From: Tretioscincus oriximinensis | Taxonomy: Eukaryota; Chordata; Lepidosauria; Squamata; Gymnophthalmidae | Reading direction: 5' to 3' | Length of the DNA: 64,000 bases | Assembly (NCBI GenBank): GCA_022410635.1 | Contig: JAJVDF010000205.1 | Coordinates: forward strand, 1,629,949-1,693,948 | Shown here: in pieces, positions 25,246 through 39,050 of the stretch | How positions within the stretch are numbered: the stretch's first letter is position 1 | Layout of the letters: each line of letters starts with the position of its first letter | The notes under the pieces: generated by a model | Databases searched by the model: none | The model's input: only the letters and a program-made list of their open reading frames with translations | What the model was told of the DNA's origin: nothing | Program-made: the position numbers and the translations under genes

Positions 25246-26584
25246 AAGGGTGACATTCAGAAAGTTTCCCACTAGCTGGGAAGGATTCAAAGAGACAATT
25301 CTCTCAAGATAAGTACAAAGATGTCCCATTCTTCAAGGATCATCATGAAGTAATCAATGCAAGTAAGCAAAAAAGTAAATTTAAGGCCTTCAGTACATAA
25401 TTTACACTTTGACACTGCTACAATACTGCTTGGAGGTAAGCATAAAGGTATGCAGAAAATTCAAAATTATTGGATGATTTTGTTCACACCAATTACAGAA
25501 TTCACTCTTAAATAAAAAACTCCATCAAAAAATACTTTTGACTTCTACATAAAGCAGGTGAAGCCTTGGGCCTGTTTTCTGTTATTAGTTCACATTAAAT
25601 ATGAAAGGAGAACTGAGCTGTCAAAAACGTCCTAATGAGAGAGGGGGCTATGCACCCTGAAGGCCAGCTCATCAATTCTGCACAGCAGGATAAAGGATTT
25701 AATTCCTCTGTTCATTTTATTCCCAAAATGAGTGACCATTTTAAAAATAGAGACACAAAGGGAAAGGCCTGTTTAGGCAAATCCATTTCACAATAGTTCC
25801 CAAATTGCATAGAAAATGGCACTGCTTGGGGCCACTGTGTGACATGGAATAGTCCAAGGNGATCATGAAAGCAATGACCTATTCTTCACTGACTGTCCTG
25901 GTGAGATTTTTTTAATATAATTAGTTGGCAGAGCTGCAGGTCTCAGCTGACCTGATGCATTATTGAATACAGTGGCACAAAAAGATAGTAAGCTGAACCC
26001 AAGATGACAAAATTTAAGCTTTTACAAGGTGATAAAAAGGAAATTTGCAATTGAGCCTTCCACTGAAACATCAAAAAACAAAACCTCATGGATCACTGCA
26101 GAGGGGTGCAATGAAGGGACACAACACTCAGGACAACCCCTCCCTAATTCCAGACTCCAAGGTTCACATATGACACCCATGTTGCTGGTGCAAACATCTG
26201 GAGACCCCTCCTTCCCAGGCCCCATTTATCTAGTCCATCTTTGTCTCACTACCAATGCAATTCTAAGAATTTTGACCTTGAAAGCTCCATGTTCTGGCAA
26301 AAAATTCCCTTCCCAATGCATTGCATCAATGGTGTTGAGGATAAGGGTGAGTATGAGGCCCAAGCTNCACATTACACATTACCTGGGGTGACGCTCCCCT
26401 TCATCCCATGACCACACCCCTAAGTGTGGCTAAAATGTGTCATATTGCATTAAGTTTACAGATTAGTGGTGTGAAAAGTTCATACTTGAAAATGTATATA
26501 AATAGCTCAAGTTCAAAGCAGTTTGCATTGAACTAAAAATGCTATTGTTTGCATCTTGTGAAGGTCATGGCGACCCGAATTTTT

Positions 26585-26662
26585 TAATTTTTGTAAGCCG
26601 CCCTGGACACCTTCGGGGGGAAGGGCAGGGTAAAAATCTTTTAAATAAATTAAATAAATAAA
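26585..26662 (+). mobile_element. SINE 3' tail
   Basis: 'GTAAGCCGCCCTGGACACC' and GGGAAGGGCAGGGTAAAAAT lead into an AATAAATTAAATAAATAAA tail. This is the common 3' signature of the local SINEs with the 5' part missing. Confidence 0.6.
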
Positions 26663-27154
26663 ATGTTCATGTTCAAACAAACTGAATCACCCTTGGCAGT
26701 TATGAACACAAAAGATCCGTTCGCATTCGTGGCCTTTTGTCATTTAAAAAAAGGTTTTGTTTTTGCTTTTTTTTAATAAAAGGTTCACGTTTGTTAATGT
26801 GAACACCCGGTGAACATCCTGTGAAATAAAGGGTGTGTTCCCACAGCTTGTTTCATTATGATATTTCCTTTGAATTTGGAAAAACACGTTTGTGATTCCG
26901 CCCCACCTACCTTTCACATGCCACATTATTGTTTAGGAATATGGTATTCCCGTTACATCGCCTTGTATTCTCATTACATTGCACATATGTGACAGCACTC
27001 CTCCCACTCCATCCAAGAGCCAATGAAATTATATTTATTCCACTAAAACTGGATATTCCACAATAAAGCATGGGTATTCCGGAATAAATCTGTCCCCATA
27101 GTGCTTTGTTGTGGAATATACACTTATACTGGAATAAATAAGTGATGTGGGGAT

Positions 27155-27410
27155 GCAGCCTCAGTATGGTCTTGTGGTCCGAGTTCTAGTCTTTTATCCA
27201 ATAATCTCCTGCTTTGATTCTTCACTCCTACATGATACCAGCTGAGTAACCTTGAGATAGTCAGATTCTCCTGAGCTCTCTCAGTTCTACCTACTTCACA
27301 AAGTATCTGTTGTGAAGAAAAAAACGGAAGGTTATGGAAGCCATTTTGAGTTCCTTTGGATTGAGAACAGTGGGAAATGAAAATCAACTCTTTTCCTCCT
27401 CCTCCTTTAT
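27155..27410 (+). mobile_element. tRNA-derived SINE (degenerate)
   Basis: The tRNA-like head (TGTGGTCCGAGTTCTAGTC) and diverged box B are followed by CTGAGCTCTCTCAGTTCTAC, ATCTGTTGTGAAGAAA and GAAGCCATTTTGAGTTCC. It ends in a TCCTCCTCC tail. Confidence 0.65.
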
Positions 27411-29227
27411 CAACAATAATAAACCTCTCTCAAATTAATCAATCTTATAGAAATGAAATGTTCTGAGATACACATTCTAATAAATCCATTTCTTTGGATA
27501 AGGATAGGATACAAATGAGGTAAGAGCTTTCTTTGCTGCATGATTTTCAAAAAGAAAAACCCCAAATATACATAAAACAATGATCCAACATCTCAAACTA
27601 AACGACTGTTTATCTTTCTCCAATACTTTTCTTATGTATTTCNGAGCTTCAATGTTACAACCCATTCAAAATTTGTATTTCTAGTTAAGAAAACGTGTCT
27701 AGTTATAATAGCAAACAGCGTTTTCCCTGAAAACTAACTTTATGTTTTCATTCACGTAAGAGTGAACAGTTTCAGTCATACTGTGGTTTGATTCTGAAAG
27801 AGTATTTATTTACAGTACTTATTCACTTGTCCACTGGAGACAAAAATAACAAAAATATAGGTTTTTCTAAAGGGACCTTTGTTTTGGTATGGAACTATGA
27901 AACAAAGTTCTGATATAATCGCTCAAGGGATTCTGGTTTTATGTTCAGTTGGTAGGTTTATGCTTGAAAATGTGCCTTTCTCTTCATTTATGTCCACANT
28001 TATTGACAACTATGACAGTTACAAGTGGAAAATTCACTGTGCGGCATTCTTAGTTTCAGGTTCGCCCCCCTCACTACTGCCAACCAGCCTTCATAAATCA
28101 GGGCAAAACTGATGAGAAAAGCTTTGGAAACCTATTCACGCTCCGGCTCCATTCAGACATTAGCTGAAAATCATGACATTGAGCAATATTCTGGAATAAA
28201 TGCACTGTGGGGTGAATGCAAGCACTTATACTTGTCTGATGCTTTCTTGCACACCATCCCATTGTGGACAGCTGGGTATTTTGCTGGTGTGAAGTAGCTA
28301 GAAGTGTGCAATTTGTGCACATGAACAACCAGGATTTGGGATTATTGCACATGCATATCACCACCTACAGTGGCAGTTCCTGGCATCAGGATCCAGAGAA
28401 GCAATCCCTCGTACTAAAATGGAAAAAAGCACTTCCAGAGTACTTTTCCCCAATGGAGACACATAGCATTATTTGGCCTGTCTTGTGTCTTATACTGCTG
28501 AATGCCACTGAATCATGTGGCAATCCCATCACAGCCACACGATAATAACGTTAAAAATATTCACACCTAGATGCAGCCATAGCTGTAGGAANCAAAACCA
28601 TATGCTTATTCACTCATTTTTTGTCCTGTTCTAACTGGCAAGTGCAGCAAGATTTACACACACTTTTTATTGCTGTTAACAGACAGTTGAAAAGATAACA
28701 CAGTCCAAGTTCAAATGTCCAAACCTTTATAAATCAAGGCACTTACATCTACAATGTGCAAACAACNTAAGTCCAAAATGCCAAGAGTCACTGTTAGAGA
28801 AGCCCAGAAATGATACAAGAAACACAAAACCCAAGAGCAGAGTCATCATTGATAAGATCGGTTATTATCAATACTGTGATGTGGACCTCTGACTCTTATT
28901 ACAGATATGGCATGTGCCAATTTCTCANCAGTGAGACCATGAAAGACATCTGATAATTTGGTGTTTCTCACTCAATCTTGCTGAATAATACAGCTACTGC
29001 TGAGCTAGGCATGAGCAATAGTAGCCACAGGTTTAGATACCAGCATAGATACCAGTCTTCTCTACAGAAACAGTACCTGTCCGTTGCACATAATTTTTTT
29101 ACTTAATGCAGATCTGTGGGACACCCAGACAAATATTGCTAGTGTACTCCATNTGTGCTGGACCCAAATCAGAAATTGCTAAAAGACCTGAAATCAAAGA
29201 TTTACCAGCAAACAGTTATGGCCTGAG

Positions 29228-29350
29228 AAAGCAAGTCTTGTCTTGTGATTAGAATGTCAGACTCTTATCTGGAAGTCTCCCAGTTNAATTCTGCACTCTT
29301 CCATAAAGCCAACTGGGTGGCCATAATACATTGGAGCTCTTTCAGTATCG
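29228..29350 (+). mobile_element. tRNA-derived SINE, 5' fragment
   Basis: 'TTGTGATTAGAATGTCAGAC', TCTTATCTGGAAGTCTCCCA and a CTCTTCCATAAAGCCAACTG stretch match the head of family 1. The element stops near 29350 without its 3' tail. Confidence 0.55.
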
Positions 29351-30387
29351 CCTATTTCACAATTCCACCCAAGTCCGCCACTCGCAGAATTCTGCACCAT
29401 GACCCTTGGCTTCTGCTAGTTTTCCTCCCTGCCTTGATTTCTGCTACTCTGAGAAGTGTTTCTTACAGTATTGGAACACTTGCTTCCAACTGCCCTTTGG
29501 CTTTCAGGATGCTGCTTGAGGTCTCTCCCTGCCAGAGGCACACGACACTAGACACTGCCCTGTCTTTCTGCTCTCTGTCAGTATATCTCCCTGCCTTGGA
29601 ATACCTGCTTCCCTCTTGTATCTCAAGGCAGACTCTTGTTAAAGGCAGGCAGAAGCAGGTCTTTTGAAACTTGGATGCTTTTCAGGGGCTGCTGCATGTA
29701 TAATTTCATTATTAGTGTTTAGCTGAAAACCACCTTAAGCAATTTTATGGGAAATGCAGTATATAAATAGATATACAATATTCAATTCTTCTAAATAGCT
29801 TTTGAAGTTAAAGACTCCCTGTCTTTTCACATTCAGCACAGGCTCCATTCCTTTTGCAGTCAATTGCAGAATAGTAACAACAGGGACAGATTCTGGTCTG
29901 TTCTAAAATAGTATCACTCTAGCTGTTTGTGTATATAGGAATATCTACATTCTTTGTATTGAATTTAATATCTAGTATAACACTAGGGTCTCCTTTGCTA
30001 TTCAAGGTATAAAAGCATTTTCGGACTCTTTCTGCATTCGGTCTTATTCACTCCAGAAAGAGGTCTAAGGGATTTCTTCAGCCCCCATAACATTCTGGGA
30101 TTACACATTGTGGAGAACAGATCCTTTATTCCTTTGAGCAGGTCTAAGGCTCCGTCTGCAACAGGCTCAAGAATATGCTTTAAGGATCTGTAACAACATG
30201 TCTGCAGCACATTAGCTGTATTGTAACAGATCCCTGTACTGTGGCCTGTGCAAACAAGGCCTTTGACCTTCCTTGAATGCAACAAGGACCAGGAAGGAAA
30301 GAACAGTCCTGTTCTGTTGTGCAACAATTATATCTTTCTTGCGTCTATCAGAACAAGACTGAACAATCAAAATCTCGCAATAGGTTA

Positions 30388-30540
<153 letters not shown>

Positions 30541-30735
30541 TTACCCGTGACTACAATTTTAATAACTTTGTAATAGGTGTTATATTTGGCATTTATTGCT
30601 CCCTTGTGGAAGAAAGAGGACATGGACACTACAGCCAATCCTGGCTTGAATTTCCTTTTGGCAAAATCTGCACACTGCTTTCATTGTCCCATAACTCTGC
30701 TGGAAAAAAGCTGAATTAATGTGACCTGGCACCAT

Positions 30736-30859
30736 CCAATCATAAACTCTGAAGTATTTGCATAGTCCAATCATAAACTCTGAGGTATTTTCATAGTCCA
30801 ATCATAAACTCTGAGGTATTTGCATAGTCCAATCATAAACTCTGAAGTATTCACATGGT
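30736..30859. repeat. 31-bp tandem repeat, four copies
   Basis: Units begin CCAATCATAAACTCTGA at 30736, 30767, 30798 and 30829, an exact 31-bp period. They differ by a few substitutions, and the fourth copy is truncated. Copies 1 and 3 contain the octamer ATTTGCAT; every copy starts with CCAATCA. The array lies 223 bp upstream of SYNPR exon 2 in gene orientation. Confidence 0.92.
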
Positions 30860-32763
30860 TCTTCCAATGACCATTTAAGTGTTACTATCATTGCTCAAGC
30901 AGACCTCCCAGGTCAGCTGTCATCTTTGCTGCCCCAACCCACTGTTTGTTTGTTCTAGGAAACAGTCCATAGTGGCCATTTCATGGTTATAAAGAACCTT
31001 TGCTGCCAACACCACATCCAGGGAACAAACATTTCCCAGCTATGATATTTCTGCAGCATGGAGACAGCAGCAGCCATGCAAATAGGATACTCCTGTTTTG
31101 AAAAGCACTGTTTGTGCAATACTGTTCTTCATGGCAACTTTTGTAGTTCCTTTTTCTGTATTAATAAAGTTATTGGACCTCAGAGTGGTAACTTTAAACC
31201 AGCAGACATTAGCACATATTATTTTCCCCATTTTCTTTAAAAAGCTGTCTACTGTGTTTTATTGTGACATGTCATTTCAGGTTCTTTGGTGACTAAGAAA
31301 CTATGACATCATATTAAGCAACTGAAGGGAAACATTTTATACTATTTCGCTATATAGATTGTTCAACCTAACCTTTGGGCAATGTATAAGAATTATTTCC
31401 TAGAAATTAGTTATTACAAATGGAAGCATTTCTGACAGCTCACATCCTTTGCTAGATTCCTTCTTAGCAATTGCTCTGTGTCTGCTTTCATAAGTTCTCA
31501 AACCAGTTTACATCGATGTTAAAACATCATGATCCATATTTAGAAAATCATCTTGGCACATAGCAGCCAGCCATCATTGATTTTTACATTTTAATCACAA
31601 ACAATGCTGAAAGCAAAGCCTTATTGACAGATGTCCAGGTATCCTTGGAAGCCTGCATCATACAACTAAGAAGGATAATTTTGGATGACTAGGCCCAGGG
31701 GATGGCTTTTGCTAATCCTCTATGATCCCTTAGCTGTCCCTAATTGTGGTATTTTTTGTATTAAGTGCTACAGGACAGAAGAAGCTATGGCTCCACTGAA
31801 ATAGTTTCCCTCCCTACCTGTAAGATCAGTTTCATAGACTAGTACTGTGCACTTTCATTTATTTTATGGAGTTTACAGAACTCTTGGCTATTGCCGGTTG
31901 GTGCAACAAGACAAAAGCATGGATTGTCAATAAGGGGTTAGGAAACTGTGACATCATAATTTATTTCTGTGATATGGGCAGTTTGCCTTTAGACTTTGGA
32001 GAATCATATTTATAGTTTGAGGTGCCCTAAAATAATCCACTGTCCTTCCTGCTTGACCTCTTCAATTGCTGCTCCTTCTTGCTTGTCTTCAGTCACTACT
32101 CTGCTGCTTCTCTCTCTCTGTTGCCCCTTTTTCAATTCACGACTATATTTATTTCTATGGCTATCCACATTGCATCATTAATTATCAACAGCTTTGACTA
32201 CCCTTATACAACATACATATGCATATGCTCAAAACCATCACAGAAAGATTCACCTAAAGCAAGGAAATGCTACTTTACTCATGCTTTATAAAATCAGAGA
32301 TGATCATTTGAAAGAACCCCTGAGGAAACTAGTAGGTGCACGAATAATAGAATAAATATGGCATCTATACGACACTTCTTTTGCTAGTTTTGGGTAGTAT
32401 TCATACAGAATTAATCTGGATGATCAAATTACTGGTTGTTGGCTGTCAAGAGGAAGTTCAGCACCAAATATTGGATAGTTTTCTGTCAATATTAGATCCT
32501 TTCACCTCTTACACTATGTGAGGAAATGTCAACCATTCAAATGATCAGATATAACTTACTAGTTCATCTTTCCAGATTAACATTGTCTAAAACATAATTT
32601 ACAAACAAAGACTCTTGCACATGTCACAGCATTCATGCAACCACTATATTTAATGTTTAGACAGCTGTTTCCCCAGTACACTGATAATGTGGTTAATGAG
32701 CTCCAAAACTCAAATTGTCCTTGGTTCATATAAAATCTGGTGTGGCAAATGCAACACCAGTTT

Positions 32764-33030
32764 AACTTGCAAGAGCCAGTTTGGTGTTGTAGTTTGAGTT
32801 TTGGACTTGCATCTGGTAGTCTCCCTGTTTGATTCCCCACTCCTCCATGAAAGCCAGCTGGATGACCTTGGGCCTGTCACAGTTCTTTTGAACTCTCTTA
32901 GCCCCATCTACTTCACAGGATGTCTGTTGTGGAGAAAGCAACAAAAGCTATGTGCGCCACCCTATGGTTGGCCGCCCTGAGACCTTCCGGTATAGGGTGG
33001 GATATATGTACAAATAAATAAATAAATATG
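32764..33030 (+). mobile_element. tRNA-derived SINE (family 1), full length
   Basis: The head GAGCCAGTTTGGTGTTGTAG carries box A, and GTTTGATTCCCCACTCC is the box B region. The body has CCTTGGGCCTGTCACAG and CTGTTGTGGAGAAAGCAAC. The 3' part GGCCGCCCTGAGACCTTCCG and GGTATAGGGTGGGATATATG ends in (AAAT)n. This copy defines the family in this window. Confidence 0.88.
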
Positions 33031-33253
33031 GACCCTTTCTTTCCATTTTCCTTTCCTTTGTTATTTTTTCTTCTTTATCTTCCTTTCTTCTATCTTTCAT
33101 CAATTATTTCCTTTGTTCTTCCTTTCCTTCCCTCCTTTTCCTCCCAGTGCTAGGTTATTCCACTTCTCACAACTTTCCACCCAGAGAATTGTCAATTTAT
33201 TACTTCCCTCTGTTTTCTGTCTTTTAGCCAGGTTCCAGCCTAGGACTCTGGTT

Positions 33254-33383
33254 TCTGGAGGCTGTCAAAGTTCTGAGCACTGTCATTTGTCTCTGGAGAC
33301 TGCCAAAGTTCCAAGTCCTGTAACTGGGCCTCTTGAGACTGTCAAAGTTCTGAGCCCTGACATTGGTCTCTGGAGTCTGCCTG
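33254..33383 (+). repeat. About 38-bp minisatellite, 3.4 copies
   Basis: Units begin TCTGGAGGCTGTCAAAGTTC, TCTGGAGACTGCCAAAGTTC, TCTTGAGACTGTCAAAGTTC and TCTGGAGTCTGC, spaced 38-39 bases. An open frame across it is a by-product. Confidence 0.8.
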
Positions 33384-35224
33384 TTTAGAACGCAAACGAG
33401 TTGGCCGAAGTAGGGGTGATTTTGAGCATTGTGGAAGCAGATTCGAGTGTATCTCCTCTATCTTTTTGATATAGATATATCAGAGCATCTTACAATCATC
33501 AGAGGAGCTGTCCAGGGTGCTGAAAACATGCTAGATTGCGGGCATAACTCAGGAGTGCTGTCCAAGGTGCTGAAACAATACCAGAACTTGGCAGGGAAAG
33601 GAAAAAACAAAAACCTTTCTCTACCCCAACACTGGGCTTGAGGGACAATCTTAGCAGGATTTATTAACTAGTCTCTCATAACTATCATTACAAGGTTATA
33701 CTTGTTCTACTATTCTCTGTTTTGAATTCACTCTAGTAAAAATGTAATTTAATTTTTCTTTCTTTATATTGCAAATAAATTGACTAGATAATTTTTGTAC
33801 ACCGTTCTAATCTAACAATTTTGCTTCTATTTATAACTAGCTTCACTTGTAAAGAATAAGTGTTTTTCAAAAGCTTGAGATTAAAAACACAAAGATCACT
33901 TAGTTGCATTTGTGTTGAAGAAGACTACTGACTTCCAATCAGCTCAAAATAATTATCATCTTCTAGTGATACAGAGACTGTCACTTTCAAGGACTTTTAT
34001 TCAGTATAATAATCATAATACATATGGCCACCCAGGGAGACTGGAAAACACATCTTTGCAATGAAAATCCATGCGTTATTTCAAGCCATAGTGGGACTCC
34101 AGAATTACAGGTGGCAGATAGAAACCAAGACTGTCTCCGCAAAGGTGCAGTAATGAAACCATTTAAGGTGGCCCTACATGACTGCAGGGTTAAGAACTTC
34201 AGTACACATGTAATGAAAGGTAGGACACTGAAAGAATGGGAATAATTCATCATCTTTTAGAGAGTACTTAGCTCCAAGTACCATTTCACTGGATGATGAT
34301 TAAACATTCAACACCTATTGAACATAAAACAGAACATTAATAACGCATAATCTTTCAAAACAAACAAAATGTAACAACTATAAAAAAGAAAACACTCCAA
34401 AACATTAGAGATAGAGTAACTGATGTCTCCCTAACTCTTTAAATTCAACTACTTCATTTCTGCTCCCAATTTATTTTGATTTTATAATCCACATAGATCA
34501 CGGAGGCCATAAGGACAGGCACAAGATCCCTAAAATTGCTTTATCCTGTTCTAAAAACTGGGAATGGGGACCCTGTTTTTCCTATGGGGCATAATAACAG
34601 TAAGAATGAATCTTTTATTTGCATTAGGACAGGACAAAAGAGACCGATGTAACCAATCACATTAAGGGAACAGTTGTTGTGCTGCAGAATTGCCAGTCAG
34701 AGCCACAGAAAGCCAGGCAAATAAGAAGCTAATCACTGGTAAGCCAAATTTCAAGGTGAATGAAAGCATAGTTCAGAAATATAACTTAATACCATTTTTG
34801 TATATCTATAGCAGAGATACTGTGTAACAGGTGACTGAAAAAAAGTTCTCAATATTTGTTTAATTTGAACAACAATAAGAGACTGCCTTTGTTCCTGATC
34901 TGATACCTGCAACTTGTGCAAAATGCAAAGCTAAATTGCCAAACAAGGCAACTTGTCAAAAAATATATCACAATTATGCTTAAGCAGCTGCATTGGTTAG
35001 CAACTTGGGATCAGCTTGCTTTGCAGACTGTCTTTCTTTATATACACTTATGAGATTATTGACATCTTCAAGAGGGACCCTGCTGTGGATTCCACAAATT
35101 GCAGGGTGCAATTGGGCCTACTCTTTAGTGGTATCTACCACCTGCAATAGTTGATATGTGCACTATGTTGGTTTGGGGAAACAGAATTAAGACCGTCAAG
35201 AGTGATTGCTTGGGTCTGTCCCCA

Positions 35225-35655
35225 CAAATGATATATAGTGAGCTGGAAGCAACAACACCTTCAATCCGACCTACGGGTTACTCATGTACAGCTATCCACT
35301 TGCTAAAATATCCATTGTCATAGAATTTCTAGCCACTGCCATTTGTGCGATTCAACAGTGGGCATTTGTAAAATCTGAAAGAAAGCTTTCAGCAATGTTA
35401 ACAAGGCAAATCTAATTGGCTCTCAGCTTGCAGAGAATGTTGGGAATTATAGTAAGGCAAGCGCAGTAATACCTTATGGGGCTTTTCATGTGACGAGATT
35501 GATAGACAATGTTGAAAGTGAGTGACGTATGATTGTGAATGCTTTTTTCCAGACTTTAAAAGAAATAGCAAGAGAAACCATGTGGTGAAGGAGGAGCCTT
35601 TGTTCAATTTCATCTCTTTGATATTTATTATATTCCTGTCATAAACCATAATGAT
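35225..35655 (+). repeat. Unclassified dispersed repeat (family X)
   Basis: It shares, in order, 'ACAGCTATCCACTTGCTAAA', 'ATCTGAAAGAAAG', 'TTGGCTCTCAGCTTGCAGAG', GAATGTTGGGAATTATAGT and GGCAAGCGCAGTAATACC with 42950-43345. No coding motif is seen. It could be a non-autonomous DNA transposon or part of an LTR. Confidence 0.55.
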
Positions 35656-36622
35656 TTTAGTTTCTCTTATTCCTTTTTTCTTTAGTAAACTGCTTTGAGA
35701 TTATATTTTATAGGGAAGTGGTATATAAGTACTTAAATAAACAAATAGTAATGGTAGGGCAACTTCTTCTGGCTAAGGAAAATTGAACTAAGAAGCAAAA
35801 TCATGATGCTTTTTGATAGAAGATGGACGTTGTCAGAAAGTGGCTCCTAGATATTTATACTACAGCTGTAATTATTGCTGCTAAGTCACAGACAATAAAC
35901 CTTGAAAAAGTAAATGAGGCCCAATTATTTTGTCTAACTAGTCATAGGAGGTGCTGCTTCTTTGGTGACAACTGAATTATATGCAGTGCTGTAATGTACA
36001 CAGCAATTAATCAGGCAGTTACAAATGGTAAGGAAAAGCTAGAAAGCAAATTTTTTTTGGAGACTAGGAAATGCATGAGCAGAGAAAAATCTCCCACCCA
36101 CTTTTTGATCAGTTAAATAAATGGGATTCTCTAGAGTCTACAATCTTCTTCTTCTTCTATTTCCTCCTCCTTCTCTGGCAAACTAGCAGCCCCACTCAAG
36201 AACTAGGAGGTATGCAATGTTATTCCTATCCCACAAAGACCTCAATCTCTAGCAGGGGGCCTCAAATTGTATGTGTACTTCAAAAATGGTAGCGTCCCGA
36301 TCTTTGCCATGTTTGTAATATGCAGGCTGGCTAATTTAGACCCATTGACTCTATACCCGGAATGGGAGGATCCGCCCCTTTTTACCATTAGCTTGATCTG
36401 CTACTTACACCTATAGTAAAAACTTTCTTTTTATGTTGCATCTGGAATCTTCTTGAAGAAATGACTGATACTGAAACTTTGAAAAAAGTATTTAAAATGC
36501 ACTTCACTGTAAGCACCTAGTGAAAAGGATTATCTAATACAAAATTCAACTCAATCAGCCACAATATATAAAATTAATTTGATATATTCCGTGTGAATAA
36601 ATTGATCTTCGTGCACCCGGAA

Positions 36623-36659
36623 GGGGAGGAGGGAAGGGGAACACTTGGGAGGGGAAGGG
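36623..36659 (+). other. Candidate G-quadruplex motif
   Basis: Six G runs of three or more (GGGGAGGAGGGAAGGGG, then GGGAGGGGAAGGG) have loops of 4, 2, 7, 1 and 2 bases. This meets the usual G3+N1-7 rule. It lies on the strand opposite SYNPR within intron 1. Confidence 0.65.
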
Positions 36660-39050
36660 TAAAAGAAGCTTGAGTACAATTTATGTAACTATAAGGACGA
36701 TGACAATGTAATTGTTGGATAATTAATGGCATAGTTTTGCTTCTCAAAATTAATAAATACTGTATATGCAAAAAAAGAGAGAGAAAAAGCAAATATTCTC
36801 TTTAAAGCTATTTTGAGTGATATTATTTCCAAAGTACCATGGAAGACACTGAAGAAACATGATGAATGGTGCTTCTCCTTTAGTGGCCTTACTTCAGTTA
36901 TCCAAGGTGCCTCCAATGTGTTGACATGTTTGCACCTGCGCATGGAGAACAACCTTGGCTTCTTTGCATGATGCATAGCAGTTCCTTACACTGCTGTCAC
37001 TCGTTTTGACAAGAAGCAATGAGCTCTAGGTTGTGCCAGATCATGAAACAGTGACCTGAATATTGCTCCTTGTGTGCTGCTGACATTAAGACATATTGAC
37101 TGAAAAATGCAAGTGATTCCCCCAGACACTTCAACAAGAAGGGCAATGGAGACTGGCTATGATTCCTGAATTAATCTATATATAGTAATGAAGGTGCAAC
37201 TTATGTTTCCCCAAAATAATTTTGCTATTTATAGTATGGAGTCAGACTTCTTTGAGTATTTGATATAGACTATTGGATGGAGTCTCTGTTCTAAAACTTT
37301 TGCCATGAAATTTTGTAAGGAGATGTTCAAGCTCTCCTCTAAAATATTGATTTTTGTCTCCATGCATATGGTTTGTTAAATACCATATTTCAGAACACAC
37401 AGCTCTCTACATTTCATAATAAGATTTTCTTTTGAATGTGATATATAGGGCTGTGACATGACAGATAAGTGGAAGAGGAGAGGACATTTTTTCTACAAAT
37501 AGACCCAGATGTTATACTTTCTGGGATAAAAGCTGAACTTATATCCATCCCTTCAGTGCAGTGGTGTGTGCAGACACTGATCAACTACGTACTCTTCAGC
37601 CCTGAGAATCACCACTATAGCCATAGCTTATGGACTGTGTATCGACTCAAGTTGTCCCTGCCATCTTACCCTTCTCAGCATCTACATTAAATCCAGCTGC
37701 TTCACCCAGTCTATAGTTAATGTATGACCATCCAAAACTCTTCGGATCAGATGGAAAGATGGTGTGCAGGGCTACAAAGTAGAGAGGTGCATGAACAAAA
37801 ATTGTATGTTTGGGTTGAACACCCATTTGTACAGTTATTTATATCCTGCACTATATCCAACTCTCTCAGGTGGGTCACAATAAAATAGTTATAAAAAACA
37901 GCTAAAATAGAATGACTAAAAAACCAGTAATCGTGGCTCGTATGTGGATGGAATGTTATTCCTTCAACTGAAGGGCAAAGTAAATAAGAGTGGTTTTTAC
38001 CGTACATCTAAACATGGTACGTTGTACATGTCCAACACAACTCTGTTGGAAAATTATTCTATAAATTGGAGGTTATCACAGGGAAAGCTATCACATGTCT
38101 GCATCCCCTTGGCTGCTGAAGTTGGTGGACCATCAAGAAGGCCTCTCTAAAAGATCTTAAGATGCAGGCAGTTTTCTGATTAATGATTTACTTGAAAAAT
38201 TGTTTGACTTTGAATGTTTTTTAAAACATCCTCTCACCCCCTCTTTTCACAAGTTAAAATTTGATTGAATTCACAAGCACAAAGGTTGGTTCAATTTCAT
38301 TGAATTTTTGAATGATTTCATGCACAGTTGGATGCAAGCTCCCACAAATTATAAACATTGGAGGGAATTTCTAAATGTGACTCAGATGTTTCACATCTCT
38401 ATTGTGAAATGAAGTTGATTTGAAAATTCCATCTTCTCCTCTTTTGCTTATAGAGAGCTGATTATGGTGGGAGTTTTCTCTACCAAACAAGCACACTTGG
38501 GTGGGGCTTCACCTTCAAGCTATAATATTGTTAATACTAAGTATGGTAATACATTTGAAATAACCAGAAAGTAAATTTTGGTCTGTACTTTCAATTTTTT
38601 GAATGAAAGGACCATTTTGCACCGAGCATCATTTAGTCAGTGATGATGCAGACAGTAAGGTAAAATAAGTAAGGTAAATTAAAGTAAGGAATAGCCATCC
38701 TACATGGGAGAATCTGACTCTGTATATCAGGTGTGAGTAGCACAATGTGCACATGTATGCCCTGCCTGTGGTCTTCCATATGTGGGAAAGTCAGAGGTAT
38801 TGTCTGGCATTTCCAATACAGTGATAATCACAATTTTACTGCATTTCTTGAGGCACCTGAACTGAAACCATGCATCAGTCCTATTCCAGATTTCTTGCAC
38901 TGTATAAATCTAAAACCCAGCATCTCCTGGGAGGGTTTGGAGAAAAGGCTTCTCTCTCATCTGGAACTCCATATAGTGGGTAACAACCTTGGGGCAGCCC
39001 TGTAGTTTCTGGCAATGTGATTTAAAGACCTGTAGTTATGAATGCTATTC

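Noticed and set aside
29245..29667. 140-codon plus-strand open frame
   Set aside because: It starts inside a SINE head, contains an N, and then runs through unassigned sequence without any motif.
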